Source: Algoriphagus litoralis (GTDB lineage: Bacteria; Bacteroidota; Bacteroidia; Cytophagales; Cyclobacteriaceae). From it: DNA of 64,000 nucleotides. This document shows, one piece after another, positions 44,180-53,076 of the stretch (the first letter of the stretch is position 1; each line of letters opens with the position of its first letter). A program made the translations under genes and the position numbers. The notes under the pieces are model-generated. The model was not told the DNA's origin. It searched no databases and was given only the letters and a program-made list of their open reading frames with translations. Where the stretch lies: assembly GCF_003259255.1 (NCBI RefSeq), contig NZ_QGOL01000003.1, forward strand, positions 186,001-250,000. The letters are read 5' to 3'.

Positions 44180-45463
44180 ATGGACTATTTGAGAGGAGCC
44201 TTTGGTTTGGCGGTTATCGTACTGGTGGCCTATATTTTTTCAAGTAACAAAAAAAGGATCGACTGGAGACTGGTAGCGATTGGGATTTCCCTTCAGCTGG
44301 TTTTTGGTTTTTTGATTACCAAAGTGGAATTCGTCCGTGCAGGATTTGAATTACTTTCGGAAGGTTTTGTAAAGTTTTTGAGCTTTAGCGAAGCAGGGGC
44401 AAGCTTTATCTTCGGGGATTTAGCCGGAGACAGCTTTGGGTTCATCTTCGCATTCAAAGTACTGCCTACGATTATTTTCTTTTCTACCGTTTCTTCGGGC
44501 TTATACTACTTGGGGATCTTGCAAAAGATCGTCTATGGCATCGCTTGGGTGATGGCACGGACAATGCGGCTTTCAGGACCTGAATCACTCTCTGCCGCAG
44601 GAAATATATTTCTCGGACAGACAGAGGCCCCGCTTTTGGTTCGGCCTTTTATCCCAACCATGAGTAAATCAGAGTTGATGTGTCTGATGACCGGAGGAAT
44701 GGCGACGATAGCAGGTGGAGTCTTGGCCGGCTACGTAGCGTTTTTGGGTGGAGATAGTCTGGAGGAGCAAAGCAAATTTGCCGCTTACCTTCTTGGTGCC
44801 AGTATCATGAATGCGCCAGCTGCGATTGTCCTATCTAAGATTTTCATCCCGGAAACTGAAAAAGAAATCAAGCAAGACAAGCTCGAAGTCAATGAAGAAG
44901 CCATGGGAGTCAATCTAATCGACGCTATGTCGATCGGTGCTGCAGAAGGTCTCAAACTTGCGCTCAACGTAGGGGGGATGCTCCTCGCCTTCATTGCAGT
45001 GATTGCAGCGATCAACTTCGGACTGAGTGGATTGATCGGTGAATACACTGGATTAAATGCCTTTGTGGAAAGCTCTACCAGCGGTCAGTTTAAAGGATTT
45101 TCTTTGGAATATATTTTTGGGCAAATGTTCCGGGTTTTTGCCTGGGTAATCGGAGTAGAATGGAGTGATACCTTGCAAGTCGGTAGTCTCTTGGGACAAA
45201 AGACCGTTATCAATGAATTTGTGGCCTACCTCAGTCTTGCTGATATGAAAGAAGCTGGAACTCTGAGCACCAAGTCAGTCGTGATCGCTACGTATGCGCT
45301 CTGTGGCTTCTCCAATTTTAGTTCCATTGCTATCCAACTGGGTGGGATTTCCATCATTGCACCTAATCAACAAGGAAACTTAAGTCGATTGGGTTTTAAA
45401 TCCTTGGCAGCTGCTTCCTTAGCTTGTCTGATGACGGCAACGATAGCGGGAATGCTTTTTTGA
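44180..45463 (+). CDS. NupC-family concentrative nucleoside transporter
   Basis: A 427-residue transporter with about nine to ten helices. The family signature GQTEAPLLVRPFI (Gln147-Pro151) and the C-terminal GFSNFSSIAIQLGGI are nucleoside-binding segments of CNT proteins. N-terminal DWRLVAIGISLQLVFGFL is the usual first-helix region. It imports nucleosides with H+ or Na+. Confidence 0.93.
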   Translation: MDYLRGAFGLAVIVLVAYIFSSNKKRIDWRLVAIGISLQLVFGFLITKVEFVRAGFELLSEGFVKFLSFSEAGASFIFGDLAGDSFGFIFAFKVLPTIIFFSTVSSGLYYLGILQKIVYGIAWVMARTMRLSGPESLSAAGNIFLGQTEAPLLVRPFIPTMSKSELMCLMTGGMATIAGGVLAGYVAFLGGDSLEEQSKFAAYLLGASIMNAPAAIVLSKIFIPETEKEIKQDKLEVNEEAMGVNLIDAMSIGAAEGLKLALNVGGMLLAFIAVIAAINFGLSGLIGEYTGLNAFVESSTSGQFKGFSLEYIFGQMFRVFAWVIGVEWSDTLQVGSLLGQKTVINEFVAYLSLADMKEAGTLSTKSVVIATYALCGFSNFSSIAIQLGGISIIAPNQQGNLSRLGFKSLAAASLACLMTATIAGMLF

Positions 45464-45477
45464 TAGAATTTAGTGTC

Positions 45478-45617
45478 TAGACTTAAGATTTAAGATGCTA
45501 GAAATAAGAGAGAAAAAATAAAAAGATATAGCCTTGTACTAATTTCTAGAATATCCTAAAGTCAAAAAAGCCCGATTTCACTTCGAAGTCGGGCTTTTGT
45601 CTTAAATCTAATGTCTA
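45478..45617. repeat. Inverted repeat copies flanking a terminator
   Basis: An 18-base word at 45478-45495 (tagacttaagatttaaga) recurs in inverted orientation at 45600-45617 with 16 of 18 bases matching. A smaller perfect 8-bp pair (ctagaaat / atttctag, 45498-45505 and 45542-45549) lies inside. The whole unit is a MITE-like or REP-like palindromic intergenic element around the terminator at 45566-45598. Confidence 0.5.
45566..45598. terminator. Bidirectional terminator between nucleoside transporter and M28 peptidase
   Basis: A perfect 10-bp stem (aaaagcccga / tcgggctttt) with additional inner pairs, T-runs on both sides. It serves two converging genes. Confidence 0.85.
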
Positions 45618-45624
45618 AGAAGAA

Positions 45625-47088
45625 CTACTTATCTCCATAAAGTTCTTTGCTGACGCCTTCATATTTATCGCCTTCAACCCACTTTGGACGCTCGCTCCAG
45701 TTGGCGATTTTTTGTGCTGCCAAAATGTAGGACTTCCAATAGATCTGTGCGTATTCTAAATCAAAGCTGTCAACCTCATCAGCTGCTTTATGATAATACT
45801 TATTGATTTCATCATCAAATGCGGTAAATCCCAAAGAGAAAGTCGGAGCTGGAATTCCCTTTCTGGCAAAATTCACGTTGTCAGAGCGATCGTATAAACC
45901 TTGCTCAGGCGAGGGATCTGAAACAGCCTTTACACCAAAATCCGCTACTGCTTCTTCGATTAAGAAATCGGCACTAGTTCTTCCTAGTCCAATAACTGTG
46001 ATGATCGACGTATCATTGTAACCTCCATTGTCAATATTCAGGTTGTAAATGATCTGATTCAATGGAACCAAGGGATTATTTGCAAAGTATCCACTTCCTA
46101 AAAGACCTTTTTCCTCAGCTGTCCAAAGTGCGAACAAAACGGATCGTTTGGGAGGATTTTCTGCAAAATACTTTGCAGCATTGATCACTGCCACAGTTCC
46201 TACTGCGTTATCTCTTGCGCCATTGTAGATAGAATCACCTTCAGCATCCGGAGCGCCCACACCGACGTGGTCGTAGTGAGCTGAGAGCATGATATATTCT
46301 TTCTTTAATTCTGGATCGGTTCCTTCGATCCAAGCCACCACATTTTTACCTTCTACAGGTGTATTGACTTTTCCTTCCACGTTTACTAAAGCCGTGCTAA
46401 GCTTATCACTAGTCATTTGATTTTTCAGATCTTCGATCCATACATAAGGCAGATCACTGGCGGAACCCTGATCTATGGTCATCTGAGGTCTATTGAGGAA
46501 GCCAGAAATCAACTGCCACGGAATAGAGGGAACATTAAATCGCTCAATCAAGGCAATAGCTCCAGCTTCTTTGGCTCTGAGGGTTTTACTTCTGCCTTCG
46601 GCAAAAAGCTGATTGGGATTCAACTTATCAGGAGCTCCGACATTCGTTACTGCTATTTTCCCAGTTAGATCTTTTCCTGCAAAATCCTCTTCCGTTCCAA
46701 ATCCAACATCAATCAATTCAAAACTTCCAGCGAAAGATTTTCCATCCAATACCAACATGTTTTGGCCTTGGGTAAACTCGGTTTCGCCTATTTTGATTGA
46801 GCCTGACTTCGGAGGAGAGGAAAGTCTAAATGGAATATTTTGATAGTATCCATCAGCCCCTGGAATGGGTTTAGCACCTGCTTTTTCGAGCTGGTCTGCG
46901 ATGAATGTGTAGGCAAGTTTCATCTCGGGTCTTCCCGGATCTCTACCCATCAATTCATCGGATGCCAAATATTTGAATTCTGAAATGGCCGCTTTCCCAT
47001 CAAAGGTTTTTTCAATGTCTTGCTTTTGAGCAAAAGAAAATGAACCAGAGGCAAGCAAAAGACTTAGGCTTACTGTTAAATTTTTCAT
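45625..47088 (-). CDS. Exported M28-family metallopeptidase
   Basis: A 487-residue protein with a signal peptide (MKNLTVSLSLLLASGSFSFAQ). It has a PA-like insert between about 120 and 230 and the M28 zinc motifs: MLSAHYDHVG, GARDNAVGTVAVI, ALWTAEEKGLLGSGYF (Glu-Glu) and YDRSDNVNFARKGIP. It is paralogous to the peptidase at 26.1 kb but longer. It degrades peptides outside the cytoplasm. Confidence 0.92.
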   Translation of the reverse strand: MKNLTVSLSLLLASGSFSFAQKQDIEKTFDGKAAISEFKYLASDELMGRDPGRPEMKLAYTFIADQLEKAGAKPIPGADGYYQNIPFRLSSPPKSGSIKIGETEFTQGQNMLVLDGKSFAGSFELIDVGFGTEEDFAGKDLTGKIAVTNVGAPDKLNPNQLFAEGRSKTLRAKEAGAIALIERFNVPSIPWQLISGFLNRPQMTIDQGSASDLPYVWIEDLKNQMTSDKLSTALVNVEGKVNTPVEGKNVVAWIEGTDPELKKEYIMLSAHYDHVGVGAPDAEGDSIYNGARDNAVGTVAVINAAKYFAENPPKRSVLFALWTAEEKGLLGSGYFANNPLVPLNQIIYNLNIDNGGYNDTSIITVIGLGRTSADFLIEEAVADFGVKAVSDPSPEQGLYDRSDNVNFARKGIPAPTFSLGFTAFDDEINKYYHKAADEVDSFDLEYAQIYWKSYILAAQKIANWSERPKWVEGDKYEGVSKELYGDK

Positions 47089-47218
47089 CTGTTTTTACTT
47101 GATTTTATTGATCAGATGGAATCTCTCCTGACACAAATCATCAGCCTAATTGGCTTAGAAGGTCACGATAAATTTCATAGGGTAATTAATAGGGGGAAAA
47201 TAACGCAAATTCTCGACT

Positions 47219-47935
47219 TCAATTCGAAGCCTGTAAAATTTCATTCGGTTTCCAAGACAATTCTTGCATGATTGTTCGGAAGTGTACAGGTATTGGACAG
47301 GTCACAGCAATTTTGCTTTCCGTAAGTGGATGTTCAAAAGTCAACTTCCAAGCATGGAGTAGGAGGTTGTTGAGACCAAACTGCTTTTCAAAAAAGATGT
47401 TTTGCTTGTTGTCTCCATGCTTTTTATCCCCGATAATGTAATGGCGAATATGGGCCAAATGTCTTCGGATCTGATGCGTTCTTCCAGTCATCAGGTCGAC
47501 TTCGAGCAAACTATATCGACTGGTAGGATAGCGACCGGTTGAATTGAAAGGAATTTCCGATTCGGCAATCACTTGGTACTGGGTTTGAGCTTCCTGAAGT
47601 TTTCCGGATCGCTCGCTGGTCAAGGGATGATCAATTAATCCTTTTTTCTCAGCAGGAATTCCTCGCACGATGCATAGGTAAGTTTTTTCTACTTTTCGAT
47701 CACTGAATTGCGCTTTTAGCAATGGCAGAATCTCTTCATTCTTTGCAAAAAGCAGAGTTCCGCTTGTCGCCCGATCCAATCGATGCACCGGAGCCACCCA
47801 CGAACCGATCTGATCGCGCAGTTGTATCAAGGCATTTTCATCTTCACCAAAAGCTTGGCGCGTACGATGAACCAGCAATCCGGCAGGCTTGTCGATGATG
47901 ATTAAGTGTTCGTCTTCAAAAAGGATGTTTAGCAT
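47219..47935 (-). CDS. RluA-family pseudouridine synthase (TruC type)
   Basis: A 238-residue single-domain synthase without an S4 domain. VHRLDRATSG holds the catalytic Asp (HRLD motif); LEVDLMTGRTHQIRRHLAHIRHYIIGDKKHGD is the RluA C-terminal signature. TruC modifies U65 of tRNA-Ile1 and tRNA-Asp; RluA-like rRNA activity is also possible. The ATG at MLNILFED was chosen over a GTG seven codons upstream. Confidence 0.9.
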   Translation of the reverse strand: MLNILFEDEHLIIIDKPAGLLVHRTRQAFGEDENALIQLRDQIGSWVAPVHRLDRATSGTLLFAKNEEILPLLKAQFSDRKVEKTYLCIVRGIPAEKKGLIDHPLTSERSGKLQEAQTQYQVIAESEIPFNSTGRYPTSRYSLLEVDLMTGRTHQIRRHLAHIRHYIIGDKKHGDNKQNIFFEKQFGLNNLLLHAWKLTFEHPLTESKIAVTCPIPVHFRTIMQELSWKPNEILQASN

Positions 47936-48038
47936 TGTGTTTTGCCACAAAGGCACAAAGAATCTAAATTCTATTTAGTTTAAATTTTTTTCAGATCTGC
48001 GATTCTCTGAGAGTTTTTCTGCGTTAATCATCGGGAAA

Positions 48039-49250
48039 CTAAAATATGGTTCCAGAACCAATGCACTCCTCACCCTGATACCAAGCCACAAATTGTCCTG
48101 AAGCGATTCCTTTTTGAGCATTTTCGAAAATCACATACAAGCCATTTTCCCGCATCATCAATGTCGCTTTGGAAAGCGGCTGACGGTAACGAATTCTCCC
48201 AACATATTCTGCGGATTCGCCAGGTTTCAAAGCCAAATCCTCACGAATCCAATGGATTTCATCTTTTTTCACAAACAAACCGAAGCGATTTAAGCCTGGA
48301 TGCTCTTCTCCCAATCCGGTGTAGATCACATTTTCTTTCGTGTCGGTGGCGATTACAAAGAGGGGCTTTCCTGTACCACCGACTTGGAGACCTTTTCGCT
48401 GGCCCACTGTAAAATAATGTGCGCCATTGTGCTCACCCAAGACTTTTCCCTGATTGACAGAATAATGAATCGGTAAGGAAACTGCATCCAAAATTGCATC
48501 ATCCCAATCCGAAGGTTCGATTCCAGCAGGAATTTGAAGGGTTTGATACACCTCCAAATGCTCAGGAATCTGAATGATTTGGCCTTTTTTTGGTTTGAGT
48601 TGCTGCTGAAGGAATTCAGGCAGCCGTACTTTTCCAATAAAGCAAAGTCCCTGCGAGTCTTTCTTATCTGCTGTGATCAAATCAGCCGCTTTGGCAATTT
48701 CCCGAACTTGCGGTTTTTGCAGATGACCGATAGGGAAAAGTGCCTTTGCCAATTGCTCCTGAGACAGTTGACAAAGAAAATAACTCTGATCTTTGTTTGG
48801 ATCTGCACCTGCAAGGAGCTGGTAAACTGGCTTACCATCGACCTCGATTTCGCCTTTTTGGCAATAATGTCCTGTAGCGACAAAATCAGCCTTAAGCTTT
48901 TGCGCAGCTTTCAAAAATATATCAAACTTGATTTCACGGTTGCAGAGAATATCCGGATTAGGTGTGCGCCCGGCTTCGTATTCCGAAAACATGTAATCCA
49001 CAATCCGTTCGCGGTATTCTTCACTGAGGTCAATGGCTTGGAATGGAATACCGAGCTTTTCGGCTACAAGCATCGCATCAGTGGAATCCTCCATCCAAGG
49101 GCACTCGTTGGAGATGGTGACGGTTTCATCGTGCCAGTTTTTCATAAACATGCCGATGACTTCGTAGCCTTGATCGAGTAATAATTTTGCAGCGACGCTG
49201 CTGTCTACACCGCCGGAGAGACCGACGACAACTCTAGGTTTTGTTTTCAT
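48039..49250 (-). CDS. mnmA: tRNA-specific 2-thiouridylase
   Basis: A 403-residue MnmA. PP-loop [17 protein letters not shown], catalytic Cys103 in NPDILCN and Cys203 in GLCFIG, GHYCQ and the C-terminal beta-barrel with [18 protein letters not shown]. It makes s2U34 in tRNA for Glu, Gln and Lys. A 181-base AT-rich spacer separates it from arfB. Confidence 0.97.
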   Translation of the reverse strand: MKTKPRVVVGLSGGVDSSVAAKLLLDQGYEVIGMFMKNWHDETVTISNECPWMEDSTDAMLVAEKLGIPFQAIDLSEEYRERIVDYMFSEYEAGRTPNPDILCNREIKFDIFLKAAQKLKADFVATGHYCQKGEIEVDGKPVYQLLAGADPNKDQSYFLCQLSQEQLAKALFPIGHLQKPQVREIAKAADLITADKKDSQGLCFIGKVRLPEFLQQQLKPKKGQIIQIPEHLEVYQTLQIPAGIEPSDWDDAILDAVSLPIHYSVNQGKVLGEHNGAHYFTVGQRKGLQVGGTGKPLFVIATDTKENVIYTGLGEEHPGLNRFGLFVKKDEIHWIREDLALKPGESAEYVGRIRYRQPLSKATLMMRENGLYVIFENAQKGIASGQFVAWYQGEECIGSGTIF

Positions 49251-49334
49251 AAGTAATAATTAATGGATTCAAGGTCCATTAGGTTACGGGCATGAAACGC
49301 CGATTTGGATTCAATAAGTTCGTAAAAGTATAGA

Positions 49335-49420
49335 ATTGAAAGAATGAAAAATTTTAAAATTGAAAAATTGGCACTCTAGACGAATACGTGAATAATTTTC
49401 CAATCTTGCAATCTTTCAAT
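49335..49420. repeat. Imperfect intergenic inverted repeat before arfB
   Basis: attgaaaga (49335-49343) and tctttcaat (49412-49420) form a perfect 9-bp pair with more imperfect pairing nearby (gaaaaattgg / aattttcc). It is AT-rich, without a T-run on a strong stem; function unknown. Confidence 0.35.
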
Positions 49421-49431
49421 TTTACAATAAA

Positions 49432-49848
49432 ATGTCCATAGAAAAACGAATAGCCAACGGTGATTTTTTACCTGAACTTCAATTCCAAACTGCCCGAAGT
49501 GGCGGACCAGGTGGTCAAAACGTGAATAAGGTGGAGACGAAAGTTCAGCTGAGTTTCAATGTGAATAACTCTTTGGTTTTGAATGAAGAGGAAAAATTGA
49601 CTTTGCTTCAAAAAGCGAAAAACAAGATCGATCAGGAGGGAAATCTGAATTTATCCTGTCAGGAAAAACGCTCCCAGATTCAGAATAAAGAATTGGTGAT
49701 CAGGAAGTTCTATGATTTGCTGAAAAAAGCGTTTCACAAAAAGAAGATCCGAAAAGTGACCAAACCAAGTAAAGGTGCCATTGAGGATCGGTTAAAATCC
49801 AAGAAAGCTCAGGCAGAAAAGAAAGCAAACCGCACCTGGAAGCCCTGA
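49432..49848 (+). CDS. arfB: Alternative ribosome-rescue factor (ArfB/YaeJ type)
   Basis: A 138-residue peptide-release-like protein with SGGPGGQNVNKVETKVQLSF carrying the GGQ motif, and a long basic tail (LKSKKAQAEKKANRTWKP) that enters the empty mRNA channel. It rescues stalled ribosomes by hydrolysing peptidyl-tRNA without a stop codon. Bacteroidota often use this rather than ArfA. Confidence 0.95.
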   Translation: MSIEKRIANGDFLPELQFQTARSGGPGGQNVNKVETKVQLSFNVNNSLVLNEEEKLTLLQKAKNKIDQEGNLNLSCQEKRSQIQNKELVIRKFYDLLKKAFHKKKIRKVTKPSKGAIEDRLKSKKAQAEKKANRTWKP

Positions 49849-49858
49849 CCGACGGATG

Positions 49859-50317
49859 CTAATTGAGGGGTGGAAGTTCGATTTTTTGATCCCCAGTCTC
49901 AAAGTAGAGATGGTAATGTTTGCTGCATCCTGGATTGAAGCCCGATTGGCAATGTGGGCATGTGTTATTGGAAGCCATATAATCGGCAATACTCAGCTCG
50001 TTACCGCAGACTCCACAGAGAATTGCTTTCTGATCAAATTCAGCCTTGGGCCAAACTTGATGTTCGTGATCGGCTTCTTCCTCATGGCAGGAAAAGCAGG
50101 GATAGTATTTATCGCAGCATTTGAATTTGATTGCGATGATATCCAAGTCGGAATGCCAATGAATGCAACGGGTTTGGTTGTCCACTGGCTTACCAAAAAC
50201 GCGAATTCCCTGAATGCTTGATTCAATTGGAAGCATTTTCAATCGATCCTGAGCCTGAATCTCGACCATACTCATCCACACCAACAGCGAGAAAAGTGCA
50301 ATTTTGATTTTGATCAT
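49859..50317 (-). CDS. CHY zinc-finger protein with an N-terminal signal peptide
   Basis: A 152-residue protein. The CHY zinc finger covers about residues 40-150: KPVDNQTRCIHWHSDLDIIAIKFKCCDKYYPCFSCHEEE, then WPKAEF, then ILCGVCGNELSIADYM and CPHCQSGFNPGCSKHYHLYF, with all the CxxC, CxH and HxH ligands. Family members (Hot13-like) bind zinc. Unusually, an upstream ATG gives a good signal peptide (MIKIKIALFSLLVWMSMVEIQAQ); an ATG at residue 28 would give the usual cytosolic form. It lies next to the copper chaperone. Confidence 0.85.
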   Translation of the reverse strand: MIKIKIALFSLLVWMSMVEIQAQDRLKMLPIESSIQGIRVFGKPVDNQTRCIHWHSDLDIIAIKFKCCDKYYPCFSCHEEEADHEHQVWPKAEFDQKAILCGVCGNELSIADYMASNNTCPHCQSGFNPGCSKHYHLYFETGDQKIELPPLN

Positions 50318-50338
50318 AGTTATCTAGTTGTGCCAAAA

Positions 50339-50548
50339 TTACTTCGGTTTGGCAATAAATCCAGCTTTAAGGACTGTTTTAAAGATATCCTCCTCTGTCA
50401 GGTTTTCTGTTTCCACAGTCAGGATACGATCAGGATCCGATAGATCAACTTCCCAGGAGGAAATACCTGCTTCCCCATCCAGTTTAGGGGTTACTTTGGA
50501 AAGACAATTGGTACACTGAATGTTGGTTTTGAATTTTAGCGTTTTCAT
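50339..50548 (-). CDS. copZ: Heavy-metal-associated (HMA) copper chaperone-like protein
   Basis: A 69-residue ferredoxin-like HMA domain with the metal-binding CTNC (Cys12, Cys15) and a typical babab layout. It likely hands Cu(I) to the ATPase downstream on the map (CopA is encoded just upstream on the same strand). CopZ function is inferred. Confidence 0.85.
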   Translation of the reverse strand: MKTLKFKTNIQCTNCLSKVTPKLDGEAGISSWEVDLSDPDRILTVETENLTEEDIFKTVLKAGFIAKPK

Positions 50549-50704
50549 AGTTTAGGTGTTAGGTGAAAGAAGTTAAATCCAAGGATCAAGACATTTTCAA
50601 ATTTGAATAATGCCTGATTAAGATTTATTGGATTGGAGTTTAGTTTAGCCTCGTAAATCGTACTTTGATTAAACGTATTTCGGAGTCATAATTCAATAAT
50701 TCAT

Positions 50705-52975
50705 CTACAATTTCCTCGCTTTTAGCCTCAAGCTGTTCAGTACCACCGATACCGAGCTAAATGCCATAGCTGCGCCCGCGATCATCGGATCCAGTAGGAA
50801 GCCATTGATCGGATAAAGGATTCCGGCTGCGATTGGAATCCCGATCAGGTTGTATATAAATGCCCAAAAGAGATTTTGTTTCACCCCATTGACTGTCAAG
50901 TGAGATAAATGAAACGCCTGAGGGATTTTTTCCAGATCAGAGGTGATCAGGGTGATCTTAGCTACATCCATGGCGATGTCCGAACCATGCCCCATTGCGA
51001 TACTTACATCAGCTTGAGCCAAAGCTTCCGAATCATTGATTCCATCGCCAACCATCGCTACTATCTTGCCTTTTTCCTGAAGGTTTTTCACAAACTGAGA
51101 TTTGTCTGAGGGCATGACTTCTGCTCGAAAATCCTTTATGCCTACAGCCTTTGCCACAGCAGTAGCAGTTTGGTGATTGTCACCGGTGAGCATAAATATG
51201 GCAATACCCGATTGCTGGAGCTTTTGGATAGCAGATTTGGAGCTTGTTTTGATTTGATCTTGAATTCCCAAAATAGCCAATGCCTGATCTTGATCCGCAA
51301 ACCAAATCACGGTTTGCGCTTCTTCGCTCCAGCTTTTTGCAAGCTTCTGTAAGTCCTCCGGTATGGCAACCCGGTTTTCTTTTAAGATGTTGGTATTCCC
51401 TACGAAATAAGTTTTCCCTTTGAAAACTCCTTTTATTCCTCGGGAGGTAATACTTTCAAAACTGTCCAAATTCACAGTTTGCAATTTATTCCCTTCAAGA
51501 AACTTCACTACAGCTTCTCCCAAGGGATGTTCGGATTTGCTTTCGAGAGAAAACAGAATTTCTTCCTCATTGGTTGAGAGTCGATTGACGATAGGAGTTT
51601 CCGTTCCAGTATTTAAGGACTCGTTTTTGTGGACTAAAGCTGAATAATTGGATACAGTTGGTTTTCCTTCGGTGATTGTTCCGGTTTTGTCTAGTATGAT
51701 AGTGTCGATTTTATAGCCCAGTTCCAGACTTTCGGCATCCCGGATGAGAATTTGATTTTCGGCACCTTTTCCTATTCCCACCATGATCGCGGTAGGAGTG
51801 GCCAGTCCCAATGCACAAGGGCAGGCAATGACCAAAACCGATACAGAAGCCAGAAGAGCGTGAGAAAAAGCATTTTCTCCCCCAAAAGTCATCCAAATCA
51901 CAAAAGTCAGGAGGGCGATTAATATGACTACCGGCACGAAAATTCCGGCAATTTTATCTACCAATTTCTGAACAGGTGCTTTGCTTCCCTGAGCTTCCTG
52001 CACCCGTTGGATTATTTGAGAAAGTAGGGTAGATGCTCCCACTTTATCGGCTGAAATCTCGAGGCTTCCTTTTTGATTGATTGTGCCAGCGAAGATTTTG
52101 TCACCTTGCTTTTTTTCTACGGGAATAGGTTCACCTGTGATCAAGCTTTCATCGATGAAACTGCTGCCGGATAGCACCTGGCCATCTACTGGGATTTTCT
52201 CGCCTGGTTTGATCAGAATTCGATCGTTCAGTTGGACTTCCTCAATTTTGATTTCTTGGGACTGACCGTTTTGAATCCGAGTCAAGGTTTTGGGTTGGAG
52301 TCCTATGAGCTTTTTCAGTGCAGTTCCGGTTTGGGATTTTGCACGTTCCTCTAGCAGTTTTCCGAAAGAAATGAAAACCACAATGACAGTCGCCGCTTCA
52401 TAATAAACATGAGGCTGAATTCCTTGATTCAACCAAAACTTAGGAAAAAGAGTGTTGAAAACTGAAAAAAGGAAGGCGATAGCTGTACTCAAAGCCACCA
52501 AGGTATCCATGTTGGCTTTACGATGTTTGGCTTGCTTCCATGCATTGACATAGAAGTGCTGACCAAAGTAGAAAAGTACCGGTATGCTCAGCGCCATACT
52601 AATCCAGCGCCCCGGCATCCAATCCATGAAAAACATCCCTAAAACAAAGACGGGCAGAGTCAACAAAGCTGCACCGATAGTTTGCTTTTTTATTTGGTCA
52701 TATTTTTTTTCTTGTTCCTCTCGAACAGATTCATTGATTTCCTTGGAATTGATCACTAATCCGTAGCCTACATCTCTCAGGGCAAGATCAATTCCTTCAG
52801 GAGTGATACGTTCGTCCCATTCTACCTGCAAAGTGTTGTTTGCAAAATTGACGGCAGCGGATTTCACTCCATCGGTATACTTCAAAATAGTCTCTACACT
52901 GGATGCGCAGGCTGCACAGGTCATTCCTGTGACGGGAAATGTTCGCTTTTGTATTTTAGAACTGGATTCAGTCAT
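50705..52975 (-). CDS. copA: Copper-exporting P1B-type ATPase
   Basis: A 756-residue ATPase with one N-terminal HMA domain (Cys20 and Cys23 in GMTCAACA), the CPC membrane motif at 385-387 (IACPCALGLATPTA), the phosphorylation Asp429 in DKTGTITEGKP, SEHPLGEA with the HP motif, and GDGINDSEALAQADVS in the hinge. It pumps Cu(I) out of the cytoplasm. CopZ-like and CHY genes follow on the same strand. Confidence 0.96.
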   Translation of the reverse strand: MTESSSKIQKRTFPVTGMTCAACASSVETILKYTDGVKSAAVNFANNTLQVEWDERITPEGIDLALRDVGYGLVINSKEINESVREEQEKKYDQIKKQTIGAALLTLPVFVLGMFFMDWMPGRWISMALSIPVLFYFGQHFYVNAWKQAKHRKANMDTLVALSTAIAFLFSVFNTLFPKFWLNQGIQPHVYYEAATVIVVFISFGKLLEERAKSQTGTALKKLIGLQPKTLTRIQNGQSQEIKIEEVQLNDRILIKPGEKIPVDGQVLSGSSFIDESLITGEPIPVEKKQGDKIFAGTINQKGSLEISADKVGASTLLSQIIQRVQEAQGSKAPVQKLVDKIAGIFVPVVILIALLTFVIWMTFGGENAFSHALLASVSVLVIACPCALGLATPTAIMVGIGKGAENQILIRDAESLELGYKIDTIILDKTGTITEGKPTVSNYSALVHKNESLNTGTETPIVNRLSTNEEEILFSLESKSEHPLGEAVVKFLEGNKLQTVNLDSFESITSRGIKGVFKGKTYFVGNTNILKENRVAIPEDLQKLAKSWSEEAQTVIWFADQDQALAILGIQDQIKTSSKSAIQKLQQSGIAIFMLTGDNHQTATAVAKAVGIKDFRAEVMPSDKSQFVKNLQEKGKIVAMVGDGINDSEALAQADVSIAMGHGSDIAMDVAKITLITSDLEKIPQAFHLSHLTVNGVKQNLFWAFIYNLIGIPIAAGILYPINGFLLDPMIAGAAMAFSSVSVVLNSLRLKARKL

Positions 52976-53076
52976 TTTAAAGTCCCGATTAGGTGCAGTA
53001 AAATTGAGGAAATCTAGCCCCTTTGTCTTATGGAATTCCGATAAAAAATTATAAGTTTTTGAAGGGAATTGGGAGA

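Noticed and set aside
48534..49181. A 215-residue plus-strand frame across mnmA
   Set aside because: It is antisense to a well supported MnmA with all catalytic residues; composition looks like a shadow frame.
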